Source: Bradyrhizobium elkanii USDA 76
GTDB taxonomy: Bacteria > Pseudomonadota > Alphaproteobacteria > Rhizobiales > Xanthobacteraceae
NCBI RefSeq assembly: GCF_023278185.1
Contig: NZ_CP066356.1
Location: forward strand, 3,154,001-3,218,000
DNA: 64,000 nucleotides
Direction of reading: 5' to 3'
The position numbers were made by a program, and so were the translations under genes. The notes beneath the pieces were generated by a model. It had not been told where the DNA came from. It saw nothing but the letters and a program-made list of their open reading frames with translations, and searched no databases. Position 1 is the stretch's first letter. Every line of letters starts with the position of its first letter. Of this stretch, positions 51,375-59,498 are shown piece after piece.

Positions 51375-51708
51375 GTTGCCAGCCGGCGAACTTTGCCGGG
51401 CGGATTGCCGTATATTGACGCAGGATTCCGCGCATAACAAAAAAAGCTGCGATTTCGCTCTTGGGCAAGACGCGGCTGGATGAATCGGGTCTCCTTACCC
51501 GCGCGTCGCCGCCCGGCAGCCGGAAAATGCCCGACAGATCAGTGTCGGAGTTCCCAATGCCGGGCAGATGTCAGCGAGCCGTCGTCCGCTTCGGCATGTC
51601 CAGCAGCGAAGTCGGGTCCTTACCCGGCCGGCTTGCGCCCTGGAAAAGGCAGCCCTAGCTTGCCGCGCGGCGCGAGGCTTGCGCCAACTTATGACTTGGG
51701 AGAAGGAA
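51375..51708 (+). ncRNA. Candidate structured leader of pqqA
   Basis: The 334 bases between lanM and pqqA contain no reading frame of merit but several nested helices: hairpin A at 51486-51501 (CGGGT/ACCCG), a long-range helix 51511-51518 with 51558-51565 (GCCCGGCA/TGCCGGGC) enclosing hairpin 51531-51548 (CCGACA/TGTCGG), hairpin B at 51613-51626 with the same CGGGT/ACCCG stem as A, and a GGCGC/GCGCC hairpin at 51669-51685 just before the ribosome site (GGGAGAAGGAA). I know no named RNA family that fits. A leader or riboswitch-like element is a hypothesis. Confidence 0.4.
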
Positions 51709-51789
51709 ATGGCCTGGAAAACACCGAAGATCGTTGAAGTGCCGGTGGGCATGGAAATCAACATGTACGCCTGCGCAGCGCGCAAGTAA
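51709..51789 (+). CDS. pqqA: PQQ precursor peptide PqqA
   Basis: 26-residue peptide, the ribosomal precursor of PQQ. The Glu and Tyr that are joined by PqqE are in 'GMEINMYACAARK' (E16 and Y20, spacing Glu-x3-Tyr) after the family's 'PKIVEVPVG'. Ribosome site GGGAGAAGGAA ends right before the ATG. No pqqB-E genes follow: a hairpin terminator comes next and then an outer-membrane protein, so this is an orphan copy and the biosynthetic genes must lie outside the window. Confidence 0.92.
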   Translation: MAWKTPKIVEVPVGMEINMYACAARK

Positions 51790-51813
51790 TCTTAAGACAA
51801 GTAACGCGAGACA

Positions 51814-51856
51814 GCCTGCCCGGTTCGTGCAGCGCGCTGCATCGAGCCGGGCAGGC
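51814..51856 (+). terminator. Terminator after pqqA
   Basis: GCCTGCCCGG / CCGGGCAGGC, perfect 10-bp stem; the 23-nt loop contains a second palindrome TGCAGC-GC-GCTGCA. Starts 24 bases after the pqqA stop. Confidence 0.72.
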
Positions 51857-52015
51857 GTCTCTTGTGGAAAGTGTCTTTCGCGGGCCCTGATGCGGCCGCT
51901 CGGACAGCTTCCCTCATACCCTTCCCACAAGACCTTGGGGCCGACACCACCTGCGCGATTGGCGGGCCTTGCTGCTTTGTCCTACAGTGTGGCCGGAGGC
52001 GGTGGTGCGGGGACG

Positions 52016-52900
52016 ATGAATCCAAAGATCAGGACCGGGCGCTGGATAGGGATGCTGTGCGCGTCGATTGCCGGCATCGCGGCGGTGCTGCCGCCTCGCG
52101 CCTATGCCGAGGACTTTGATACCGAGCACATTTTCGGCTTCATGATCGGCTCCGACGTGGGCAATGTCGGCGAGCGTGAATTCCAGAGCCAGACCACCGG
52201 GCGCTTCGCCAAGGACGGCGGCCGGTATCGCACGCTCAATCAGGAAATGGAGCTCGAGCTCGTGCCCGCGCCGAATTTTCGCGTCGAGCTCGGAACGTCA
52301 TTCAGCGCATACGACATCGGCCGCGTTCCCGGTCTTGACGATCGGCGCCAGCTGTCGTGGCAGAGCGTCTCGGTCGATTTCCGCTATCGCTTTCTGAACC
52401 GCGAGGCGGCGCCCTTTGGCATGACGGTCGCACTGGAGACGCGTGCCGATCGCGTCGACGAGACGACGGCCGCCGCCGTCCGTAGCTATGGCACCGAACT
52501 CACGGTCGCGTTCGACCGCGAGGTGATCCCGAATTTTCTCATCGCGGCCCTTAACCTGAGCTATGAGCCGGAATGGACGCGCACGCCGCGCACCGGCGCT
52601 GCGGATCAGGATGCAACCATCGGTGCCGCATTCGGCCTGATGGCCAGGGTGAAGCCGGATATCCTGATCGGCGGCGAAGCGCGCTATTTCAGGAAGTATG
52701 AGGGAATCGGCCTGGATGAATTGTCAGGGCAGGCGCTGTTCATCGGGCCCACCGCCTATTTCCAGCTCTCCGAACGTTCACGGCTGACCGCGACCTGGAG
52801 CGTCCAGGCCTGGGGGCAGCGGGCCGGGAGCAACGCTGCCCTCGATCTGGTCAATTTCGAGCGCCATCAGGCGCGGCTGGTGTACGGTTTGAACTTCTAG
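52016..52900 (+). CDS. Outer-membrane beta-barrel protein
   Basis: 294 aa with a signal peptide ('LCASIAGIAAVLPPRAYAED') and repeated amphipathic strands with aromatic ends; the last residue is Phe ('RHQARLVYGLNF'), the signature of barrels inserted by the BAM complex. No porin loop 3 is obvious. Location between pqqA and the transporter genes suggests a pore for alcohols, metal or chelate (inference), but the protein could be unrelated. ATG 52016 is chosen because the signal peptide begins there, although the frame is open further up. Confidence 0.75.
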   Translation: MNPKIRTGRWIGMLCASIAGIAAVLPPRAYAEDFDTEHIFGFMIGSDVGNVGEREFQSQTTGRFAKDGGRYRTLNQEMELELVPAPNFRVELGTSFSAYDIGRVPGLDDRRQLSWQSVSVDFRYRFLNREAAPFGMTVALETRADRVDETTAAAVRSYGTELTVAFDREVIPNFLIAALNLSYEPEWTRTPRTGAADQDATIGAAFGLMARVKPDILIGGEARYFRKYEGIGLDELSGQALFIGPTAYFQLSERSRLTATWSVQAWGQRAGSNAALDLVNFERHQARLVYGLNF

Positions 52901-53017
52901 CGCGTGAAGCCTCTGGGGCCGGGTTCCGCAACTTTTCACGGGGCTGTGAAACCCGGACTTGGCTGATTACGTATTTCGTCGTGTTATCTATTGCATGAGC
53001 ACGCTTGGGGATCGCGC

Positions 53018-53254
53018 ATGAACCCGATTGATCTGATCGTCACTGTATGTGCCGTGCTGTCGCCCGCCACCTGCGAGGAGCAGCATCTGGTGTTCAACTG
53101 GAACGGCTCGCTACAGCAATGCGTCATGGCCGCGCCGCCTTACATCGCGCAATGGGTCGGCGAACATCCGAAATGGACCGCGGTGCGCTGGCGTTGTGAA
53201 TATCCGCACAGCAACGATCGGGCCGGCGCGGGCGGCGAGCCGCCGGCGGGTTAG
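53018..53254 (+). CDS. Hypothetical small protein, 78 aa
   Basis: Begins 'MNPIDLIVTVCAVLSPATCE' and continues 'EQHLVFNWNGSLQQCVMAAP' with three Cys and several Trp. The N-terminal hydrophobic stretch could be a signal or an anchor. I recall similar short proteins in alphaproteobacteria but no function. ATG 53018; a TTG at 52991 is an alternative. Confidence 0.6.
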   Translation: MNPIDLIVTVCAVLSPATCEEQHLVFNWNGSLQQCVMAAPPYIAQWVGEHPKWTAVRWRCEYPHSNDRAGAGGEPPAG

Positions 53255-53259
53255 CCTTC

Positions 53260-53613
53260 CTATTTGTTGCAGTCCTTCAGGTCCTTGTCGGATACCGAAA
53301 ACACGGCGTCGGCCTTGATCTCGATGTCGCGAACGAAGCACTGCCTGGCGCCGCTGTAGCCGACCTTGGCGTCGTAGCGACCGGGTTCGACGCCGGTGAT
53401 GCGCAGCCGCTCGTCGTGGTCGACTTCCTTGTCCTTGTCGTTGAGCGTCTGGTTGGGGCCCCACGCGTTCTTGCCTGCCGGCGACAACTCAAAGCTCGAA
53501 ATCGTGGCGCTGGTCAGATTCCACAGCCGAATGCCTTTGCCCTTGCTTTGGGCGAGCACTGTCGCCGGCAGCACAAGCAACGCAACACCAACAGCGATCA
53601 ACGCGCGCGACAT
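53260..53613 (-). CDS. Hypothetical secreted protein, 117 aa
   Basis: Clear Sec signal ('MSRALIAVGVALLVLPATVL', cleavage near AQ) and a compact beta-rich domain ('LWNLTSATISSFELSPAG', 'LRITGVEPGRYDAKVGYSG', 'CFVRDIEIKADAVFSV'). Similar Trp-Asn-Leu-Thr starts occur in small periplasmic proteins whose role is unknown. It lies immediately downstream of the ABC ATPase gene cluster, with 40 bases between; it may be the last gene of that unit or separate. Confidence 0.68.
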   Translation of the reverse strand: MSRALIAVGVALLVLPATVLAQSKGKGIRLWNLTSATISSFELSPAGKNAWGPNQTLNDKDKEVDHDERLRITGVEPGRYDAKVGYSGARQCFVRDIEIKADAVFSVSDKDLKDCNK

Positions 53614-53653
53614 CCAGCCTCTCCCTTATGTTTCGTCCAAGGATGACGGCGTC

Positions 53654-54364
53654 TCACATATTTGCAAGGTCCAACTGTGAGAGTTGCCGCTTGATTTCGT
53701 CGATCTCGGGCTCGCTGCGCGTCGCGCGCGGTGCGGCGATGGTCTCGACGTGGAGGATTCGGGCCGGCCGCGGCGACAGGAAGAACAGGCGATCGCCGAG
53801 GCGGACCGCGTCGTCGAGATCGTGGGTGACGAGCAGGGTCATCATTTTCCGGCTGGCCACCAGCGTCGCGACCTGGTCGCGCAGCCGCCCCGCGAGTGCA
53901 TTGTCGAGCGAGGCCAGCGGCTCATCGAGAATCAGGAAATCGGGCTCGATGGCGAAGGCGCGGGCCAGCGCGACCCGGCGGGCGAGGCCGAGCGACAGCT
54001 CCGCGGGAAAATGGTTGCGGTGCGCGCCCAGTTCGAGCACCTCGAACAGCGCAGAGAGCGTGCTGTCGCCGACATGCGGCGCGGCCAGCCGCACATTCTC
54101 CTCGACCGTGCGCCAGGGCAACAGCCGCGGCTCCTGGAAGACCATGCCAAGGCGCATGCCCGGCGATCGCGTGACACGGCCCTGGTAGTTGGCGTCGAGC
54201 CCGGCGAGGATCCGGAGCAGGGTGCTCTTGCCGCAGCCTGACGGGCCGAACAGCACGCCGACCTCGCCGGCGTTCAAGGTGAAGGTGACGTTGTCGAGCA
54301 CGTCGTGCCGCTTCCCGGCCGCGCTCTCAAAACTCTTGCCGGTGATATTGACCTCAAGCTGCAC
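53654..54364 (-). CDS. ABC transporter ATPase (nitrate/sulfonate/taurine type)
   Basis: 236 aa ATPase. Walker A 'GPSGCGKSTLLRIL', Q-loop 'MVFQEPRLLPW', signature degenerate as 'LSLGLARR' instead of LSGGQ, Walker B 'FLILDEPLASLD', switch 'LVTHDLDDAVRL'. Subfamily features match SsuB/TauB/NrtD. It overlaps the permease gene by 11 bases and, with the binding protein, makes a full importer. The nonstandard signature also occurs in some family members. Confidence 0.9.
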   Translation of the reverse strand: MQLEVNITGKSFESAAGKRHDVLDNVTFTLNAGEVGVLFGPSGCGKSTLLRILAGLDANYQGRVTRSPGMRLGMVFQEPRLLPWRTVEENVRLAAPHVGDSTLSALFEVLELGAHRNHFPAELSLGLARRVALARAFAIEPDFLILDEPLASLDNALAGRLRDQVATLVASRKMMTLLVTHDLDDAVRLGDRLFFLSPRPARILHVETIAAPRATRSEPEIDEIKRQLSQLDLANM

Positions 54365-55091
54365 GGAGCCGCCACCGCGTTAGCCTGGTTTCAAACGGCT
54401 GCACCAGCAGGGTTTCGATGACGAGCACGACACCCGCAAAGCTCAGCGAATAGGCGAGCAGCAAGGGGATGTCGAACAGCTGGAAGGCGACGCCGATCTC
54501 GAAGCCGACGCCGTTCGGCCGGCCGAGATATTCAGCGACCAGCACGATCTTCCAGACCAGCGAGAGCCCGGAGCGCGCAGCGGCCGCGATGTAGGGCGCA
54601 AGCTGCGGCAGGATCACATCACGGAAGGCGCGGCCGCGCGGAAAAGAAAACGCCGCCGCCATTTCGTCGAGCGCAGGGTCGAGCGCGCGGGCGCCCTCGC
54701 GCAGGGTGACGACGGCGGTCGGCAGCTTGTTGATGGCGATGGCTGCGATTGCCGCGACCTCGGTCAGCCCGGCCCAGATGTAAGCGAGCACGATGACGAC
54801 GAGCGCGGGCAAATTGAGCAGCAGGATCAGCCAGGGATCGCCAAGGCGATTGGCAAGCGAGACACGGCCCATCAAATAGCCGATCGCCGAGCCGAGCGCC
54901 ATGGCAAGGGTGAAGGCCAGCGCGACGCGCGCCAACGTCGCGCCGAGATTGACGAACAGCGCGCCCGATCGGGCTTCGGCGACGAGCACCGACAGCACTG
55001 CAGGCGGCGCCGGCAGCTTCGCATCGCCGATCAGCAGCGAGGCAATCCACCAGGTCGCGATGAACAGCGCGAATGAGAGGAGACGCAGCAC
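54354..55091 (-). CDS. ABC transporter permease (nitrate/sulfonate/taurine type)
   Basis: 245 aa, six membrane segments of the SsuC/TauC/NrtB family; the coupling loop is 'EMAAAFSFPRGRAFRDVILP'. Overlaps the ATPase gene downstream, and starts 2 bases after the stop of the binding-protein gene, so the order binding protein - permease - ATPase is a single operon. Confidence 0.9.
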   Translation of the reverse strand: MLRLLSFALFIATWWIASLLIGDAKLPAPPAVLSVLVAEARSGALFVNLGATLARVALAFTLAMALGSAIGYLMGRVSLANRLGDPWLILLLNLPALVVIVLAYIWAGLTEVAAIAAIAINKLPTAVVTLREGARALDPALDEMAAAFSFPRGRAFRDVILPQLAPYIAAAARSGLSLVWKIVLVAEYLGRPNGVGFEIGVAFQLFDIPLLLAYSLSFAGVVLVIETLLVQPFETRLTRWRLRAA

Positions 55092-55093
55092 CG

Positions 55094-56074
55094 CTAGTCT
55101 CCCGGGATCGCTTGGTAGAAGGTGCCGGGATCGAGTTCGGTTGCCGTGCCGACCAGGTCGCGGCCGCCGAGCTGCGCCAACACGCGGTAGAGCACGCGGG
55201 CATCCGCCTCCTCTTCGGCGATCGGACGGCGCGGAATGCCTTCGCGATAGCGCTCACGATAGGCATGCAGGGTTGCGGCATCCTGCGCGCCGGTGAGCGA
55301 CGCGATCGCGTCCCATTCGGCATCCGAGGTCGCCAGAATCTCTTTCGCGGCGCGCGTCACGGCGATGAAGCGGGCCACCAGATCCTTGTTGGCGTTGGCC
55401 CAGGCTTCGTCGAACACGTAGCCGATCATGGCGATGCGGCCCTTGCTGCCGAGCTTTTGCAGGATCTCCTCCATCCCGGCGAGCCGGCGAAAGCCCTTGG
55501 CTTCGAGCGCGGCGCAGAAATTCCAGTAGTTGAGCGTCGCATCCATCTCGCCGCCGAGCGTCTTGGCGGCCAGCAGCGGCGGTGCGCCATAGACGATGGT
55601 CGCCTGCGACTTCAGGTCGACGCCGTCCTGCTTCGATGCGGCCTGCAGCAGCAGCCAGTTCTTGTCGATCGCGCCGCCGGCAATGGCAAGCTTGCGCCCC
55701 TTGAGGTCCGCGAGCGTCTTGACCGGCGAGGAGGCCGGGACCATCACGGCGCCCAGCGCGCTCGAATAGGGATAGAATTGCAGCTTGGCGCCGAGCGACC
55801 GCTCGCGCGACACCCAGGGCCAGTCCGATACCATCACGTCGGCCGTGCCGGCGCGCAGCGCGATCTTGCCGGCCTCGGGGCTGGCCAGCTCGACGACGTC
55901 GATCGACAGATTGGCCTTCTTGTCGAGACCATGGGAGCGAATGACGGCCAGTTCCCAGGCCAGCGTTCCGGTCTTCTGCGCTGCAACGCGGATGGTCTGC
56001 GCGTAGCACGAGGTGCCGAACTGCATGACCGCCAGAACTGCCGCAGCCAACACCGTGCGTACAGAGATGATCAT
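55094..56074 (-). CDS. ABC transporter substrate-binding protein (SsuA/TauA/NMT1 type)
   Basis: 326 aa periplasmic protein with signal peptide ('VLAAAVLAVMQFGTSCYAQ') and the SsuA/NMT1 fold: 'IRVAAQKTGTLAWELAVIRS', 'LASPEAGKIALRAGTADVMV', 'VKTLADLKGRKLAIAGGA'. Substrates of the family include sulfonates, nitrate, taurine and pyrimidine precursors. The insertion of the transporter between PQQ/lanthanide genes suggests a chelate or redox-related solute (inference only). Start ATG 56074; a GTG at 56089 adds five residues but its ribosome site is too close. Confidence 0.85.
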   Translation of the reverse strand: MIISVRTVLAAAVLAVMQFGTSCYAQTIRVAAQKTGTLAWELAVIRSHGLDKKANLSIDVVELASPEAGKIALRAGTADVMVSDWPWVSRERSLGAKLQFYPYSSALGAVMVPASSPVKTLADLKGRKLAIAGGAIDKNWLLLQAASKQDGVDLKSQATIVYGAPPLLAAKTLGGEMDATLNYWNFCAALEAKGFRRLAGMEEILQKLGSKGRIAMIGYVFDEAWANANKDLVARFIAVTRAAKEILATSDAEWDAIASLTGAQDAATLHAYRERYREGIPRRPIAEEEADARVLYRVLAQLGGRDLVGTATELDPGTFYQAIPGD

Positions 56075-56160
56075 CGCTTCTTGAGCCACTTCCCCGAATG
56101 TTTTCTTTTCTGATCAACATCCATAGCATAGCTTGCGGAAAGAGAAGAGGAAGCAGGACC

Positions 56161-56517
56161 ATGGCAGGAGCTGGCATGCTACGACCGATTGTCGCCATCC
56201 TGGTGCTCGCCGGGACGGCCGTCAGCGTGCGGGCCCAGGAGATCAACGACTATCCGACCTCGGCGCGGGCGGAGTATGTGTTCGGCTGCATGAAGGCCAA
56301 TGGCGAATCCCGGCAGTCAATCGAGCAATGTTCCTGCTCGATCGACGTCGTCGCCTCGATCATCCCCTATGATCGCTACGTCACCGCCGAGACCGTGCTG
56401 AGCATGGCGCAGGTGCGTGGCAATCTGGGTGGCCAGTTCCGCTCGTCCGAGCAGGCGGCGACCGCGCTCAATGACCTCAGGCGCGCCCAGGCCGAAGCCG
56501 AAGTCAGGTGCTTCTAG
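56161..56517 (+). CDS. Hypothetical secreted protein with Cys pairs, 118 aa
   Basis: Signal peptide ('LRPIVAILVLAGTAVSVRAQ') and a small helical domain with four Cys ('FGCMKANGES', 'IEQCSCSIDVVASIIPY', final 'EVRCF'). I recall similar short proteins in PQQ/XoxF neighbourhoods but cannot name a family. Possible starts are ATG 56161 and 56176. It faces the SoxYZ-like gene across a bidirectional terminator. Confidence 0.68.
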   Translation: MAGAGMLRPIVAILVLAGTAVSVRAQEINDYPTSARAEYVFGCMKANGESRQSIEQCSCSIDVVASIIPYDRYVTAETVLSMAQVRGNLGGQFRSSEQAATALNDLRRAQAEAEVRCF

Positions 56518-56580
56518 AGGGTTTTCGAGCGAAGTGGCCCCCGGGTTCGCGTGCAGAAAACGCGTCAAGGCAAAAATCCA

Positions 56581-56613
56581 GAGCCCCGTTCCGCATGAAG
56601 CGGAACGGGGCTC
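56581..56613. terminator. Bidirectional terminator between convergent genes
   Basis: GAGCCCCGTTCCGC / GCGGAACGGGGCTC: perfect 14-bp stem, 5-nt loop, between the convergent stops at 56517 and 56643. Confidence 0.85.
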
Positions 56614-56642
56614 CAGCTCTGATCGTGAGAATCGCCGGCGCG

Positions 56643-57467
56643 TCAGGTGCCGGGATTCTCGACCTTCCATTCGTGCTCGAAGATGTGCCCTTCGGTGTCC
56701 TTGGCTTCGGCACGGAAGCGCTTGGCGCCATTCGAGACGTAGGTGAAACGGATATTGGGGTCCTCGGAAATCGAGATTCCGCCCTCCATCGCCAGCACCG
56801 GACTGTCGTCCTGCCAGATGTGCAGCTCGTTGACGAAGAAGGCCGGGATATAGAGCTGCGTGACCTGGTCCATCTGCAGGCCTGAATTATTCGGATGCCC
56901 GATCATGATCTGGGCTTGCCGCGTGCTGGTCGCAGGTCCCTGTTCGGACTTGGTGAATTCCCGGTAGCGCATCTGGCCGAGGCGGTTCTTGGCTTCCTCG
57001 ACGTTTTTGCCGGCCGGCGCCGAGCAGCCGCCGGAGGCTTTGACATAGACCTTGCTCACATAGAGCTTTCCGTCGCTGAGCTCCGCGACGGCGTGCACAT
57101 TGGTGTAGTTGTTGACGCGGACGCGGGTCGAGATCTCGGTGACGTTGGCGGCCGGCCCCAGCGTGAATTTCGCGGCCATCGGCGCGGGATTCTCGTCGAT
57201 CACAAGCGTGATCGCAACGACGCGGCGGCTGTCGCTCGGCTGCAGCTTGGTGCGCAGCGTGACCGGCACGATCGCGGCGTCTTCCGCGCGCATCGGCATC
57301 TCGATGCCGATGACATCATTTCCGTCATTCATCGGACGGTTGCTGAAGATGTCCTGGACGAGACCGGGCCAGGGATCATAAGCCTCCGCCGCAGGCGCAG
57401 CCGGTGTGCCCAGCGCGATCGTGAGCAGGCTTGCGATACAAAGCAGGCGGGCGCGATGTCCGGTCAT
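56643..57467 (-). CDS. Quinoprotein dehydrogenase-associated SoxYZ-like carrier protein
   Basis: 274 aa secreted fusion of SoxY-like and SoxZ-like domains. After a signal peptide (to about residue 27) comes the SoxY-like domain with the carrier Cys in 'KASGGCSAPAG' (C148, counterpart of the GGCGG swinging arm) and then a SoxZ-like immunoglobulin-type domain starting 'QIMIGHPNNSGLQMD'. A family of exactly this architecture is defined by association with quinoprotein dehydrogenases. It is followed downstream of the MBL gene in the same direction and may carry a sulfur-bound intermediate or electrons. Confidence 0.88.
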   Translation of the reverse strand: MTGHRARLLCIASLLTIALGTPAAPAAEAYDPWPGLVQDIFSNRPMNDGNDVIGIEMPMRAEDAAIVPVTLRTKLQPSDSRRVVAITLVIDENPAPMAAKFTLGPAANVTEISTRVRVNNYTNVHAVAELSDGKLYVSKVYVKASGGCSAPAGKNVEEAKNRLGQMRYREFTKSEQGPATSTRQAQIMIGHPNNSGLQMDQVTQLYIPAFFVNELHIWQDDSPVLAMEGGISISEDPNIRFTYVSNGAKRFRAEAKDTEGHIFEHEWKVENPGT

Positions 57468-57510
57468 GGTCGCGAAATCCTATACAGCCGCGTCACTATA
57501 GGACGAACAG

Positions 57511-58437
57511 CTATTCCCATTCAATTTCCGAGAATGCTGCAGTTGCGTTGCGGGCGTTGTAATCGTCGAACAATTGCCAGCGCGGCCGCTCGGCGGCTGC
57601 GGCGTGCTCCGCCGCGGCCGTGATCGGCTTGCCGCTTGCGACCAGTGCGCGCACGTCCGCGGCCAGCACCCCGAGATAACGGCGTTCATCGGCAAGCGCT
57701 GCCGGCCACGCGCTCACGGGGCCGTGACCGGGAACCACGCGCTCGGCGGAGATCGCAGCGAGCGCGTCGAGCGCGCGCAGCCAGCCCCTGAGGCTGCCGT
57801 CGACCACGGGAATATGGATGAGAAACACCATATCGCCGGCGAACAGAGTCCTGGTTTGCTCGTCGAGGACCGTGAGGTCGTTGTCGCTATGGGCGGGCGG
57901 CCACGCTTTCAGGGTGAGGGTCCGTCCGCCGAGCTCGAGCTTCAGCGTGTCCGCGACCAGCACGGTCGGGGGGACGATCTTCACCTCGTCGATCAACTCG
58001 TCGCCCATGGTCCGGCGAAACCCGTCGAGGTAGAATTGTCCGCGTGCGGCCAGCGCGCGTGGCAGCGACTTGTGGCCGACGAAGCTGGTCCCGTCGCCGA
58101 CGAAAGCCGCATTGCCGAAGCTGTGATCCGGATGCGCGTGGGTGTTGATCACGTAGCGGATCGGCTTGTCGGTATGGCTGCGGACCGCGGCGAGCAGCTG
58201 TCGTCCTTCGCGGACGCTGCCGCCGGTGTCGATGACGGCGACGGCGCTGTCGCCGATCACGAATCCCACATTGGCGATGGCGCCTTCGTTCTCGCGCGTC
58301 ATCAACGCGGTGACCCCGGTGTGAACGAATATTCCGGGAGCGACTTCGCTTACAGGCAATTCCACCTCTTGCGCCCGCGCTATGGTCGGCGCCCAAAGCA
58401 TCAGGAGCAGCGCAAGCACCGAACCGCCATGAGCCAT
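57511..58437 (-). CDS. Quinoprotein-relay metallo-beta-lactamase-fold hydrolase
   Basis: 308 aa secreted MBL-fold protein. Signal peptide '[19 protein letters not shown]'; metal motif H-x-H-x-D-H in '[12 protein letters not shown]', then 'LWAGGHAF'-type antisense aside, the sense strand shows '[19 protein letters not shown]' and '[11 protein letters not shown]' with the later His ligands. Its partner is the SoxYZ-like carrier 43 bases downstream. SoxH-related MBL proteins are known neighbours of PQQ dehydrogenase systems and may hydrolyse a carrier-bound thioester (inference). Confidence 0.87.
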   Translation of the reverse strand: MAHGGSVLALLLMLWAPTIARAQEVELPVSEVAPGIFVHTGVTALMTRENEGAIANVGFVIGDSAVAVIDTGGSVREGRQLLAAVRSHTDKPIRYVINTHAHPDHSFGNAAFVGDGTSFVGHKSLPRALAARGQFYLDGFRRTMGDELIDEVKIVPPTVLVADTLKLELGGRTLTLKAWPPAHSDNDLTVLDEQTRTLFAGDMVFLIHIPVVDGSLRGWLRALDALAAISAERVVPGHGPVSAWPAALADERRYLGVLAADVRALVASGKPITAAAEHAAAAERPRWQLFDDYNARNATAAFSEIEWE

Positions 58438-58604
58438 GTTTCCGCCTCAGTTACTCGGGGACGCGCGATCGATGTCGTGGCGTTCCAGTTTGCGCTGCAG
58501 CAAGCAACGCGGCGTGGTCGCGAACATCATTCCTGTTGCACGTCATGGTGCGCCGGGCAATTGCTGGATGGCGGCGATCGATCCGATCAAGAGGAGACCG
58601 CGTA

Positions 58605-59486
58605 ATGAGAATTGTCGGATGCCGTCCTGTTCTGCTCGCGCTTGTCGGCTTCATCGCCTGTCTGGCCGGTCGCGACACTGCGCGCGCGCAGGTCAATGAT
58701 CAGGGCGAACTTTCCATCGAACTCATCGATGCCCGCGTGCTGCGTATCTGTGCCGATCCCCGCAACCTGCCGTTCTCGAACGACAAGGGCGAGGGGTTTG
58801 AGAACAAGATCGGCGAACTGCTGGCCGGGAAACTGCAAAAGAAGCTCGACTACATGTTCTTTCCGCAGGCGACCGGCTTCGTGCGGATGACGCTCGGCGC
58901 GCATCGCTGCGACGTGATCATGGGCTTTCCGCAAGGCGATGACCTCGCGCAGGGCACCAATCCCTATTACCGCACAGCCTATGCGATCGTCGCCAAGCCG
59001 GGCAGTGGGCTCGATGAGGTCACGACGCTCGAGGACGAGCGGCTGAAGGGCAAGCATATCGGCATCGTGGCGGGAACGCCGCCCGCGACCAACATGGCCA
59101 TCAACGGCCTGATGACCAATGCGAAGCCTTATCCGCTGATGATCGATACGCGCTACGATTCATCGGCCGAGGCGATGATGAACGATCTCGCCAAGGGTGA
59201 GATCGACGCCGGCATCCTGTGGGGGCCGATGGCGGGCTTTTACGCCAAGAAGGCCAACCCGCCGCTGCACATCACGCCGCTGGTCAAGGAGACCACGGGA
59301 CCGAAGCTGGTCTATCGCATCGGTATGGGTGTGCGGGCATCCGACCAGAACTGGAAGCGCCAGCTCAATCGCCTGATCCAGGAGAACCAGCCCGAGATCA
59401 ACAAGATCCTGCTCGACTACGGCGTCCCGCTGCTCGACGAGAACGACCGTCCAATCGGGCCGGAGACCGCGACCAAATCACCATGA
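58605..59486 (+). CDS. Quinoprotein dehydrogenase-associated periplasmic binding protein (MoxJ-2 type)
   Basis: 293 aa, family-3 binding fold with signal peptide. 'LRICADPRNLPFSNDKGEGF' is the characteristic first strand of the second MoxJ-related family that accompanies PQQ alcohol dehydrogenases. GAGGAG ribosome site 8 bases before the ATG. It differs strongly from the MxaJ-like protein at 47348. In Methylorubrum a related binding protein (LutA) belongs to the lanthanide-uptake system (literature memory), a plausible counterpart. Its 3' end contains a 14-bp tandem duplication that also supplies the start region of the next gene. Confidence 0.85.
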   Translation: MRIVGCRPVLLALVGFIACLAGRDTARAQVNDQGELSIELIDARVLRICADPRNLPFSNDKGEGFENKIGELLAGKLQKKLDYMFFPQATGFVRMTLGAHRCDVIMGFPQGDDLAQGTNPYYRTAYAIVAKPGSGLDEVTTLEDERLKGKHIGIVAGTPPATNMAINGLMTNAKPYPLMIDTRYDSSAEAMMNDLAKGEIDAGILWGPMAGFYAKKANPPLHITPLVKETTGPKLVYRIGMGVRASDQNWKRQLNRLIQENQPEINKILLDYGVPLLDENDRPIGPETATKSP

Positions 59487-59498
59487 CCAAATCACCAT
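59471..59498 (+). repeat. 14-bp tandem duplication across a gene junction
   Basis: GACCAAATCACCAT occurs twice in direct succession. The first copy holds the stop of the binding-protein gene (TGA 59484-59486 uses its last T), the second leads into the ATG of the next gene at 59497. With one copy, stop and start would have overlapped as ATGA; duplication separated them by 10 bases. Confidence 0.85.
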
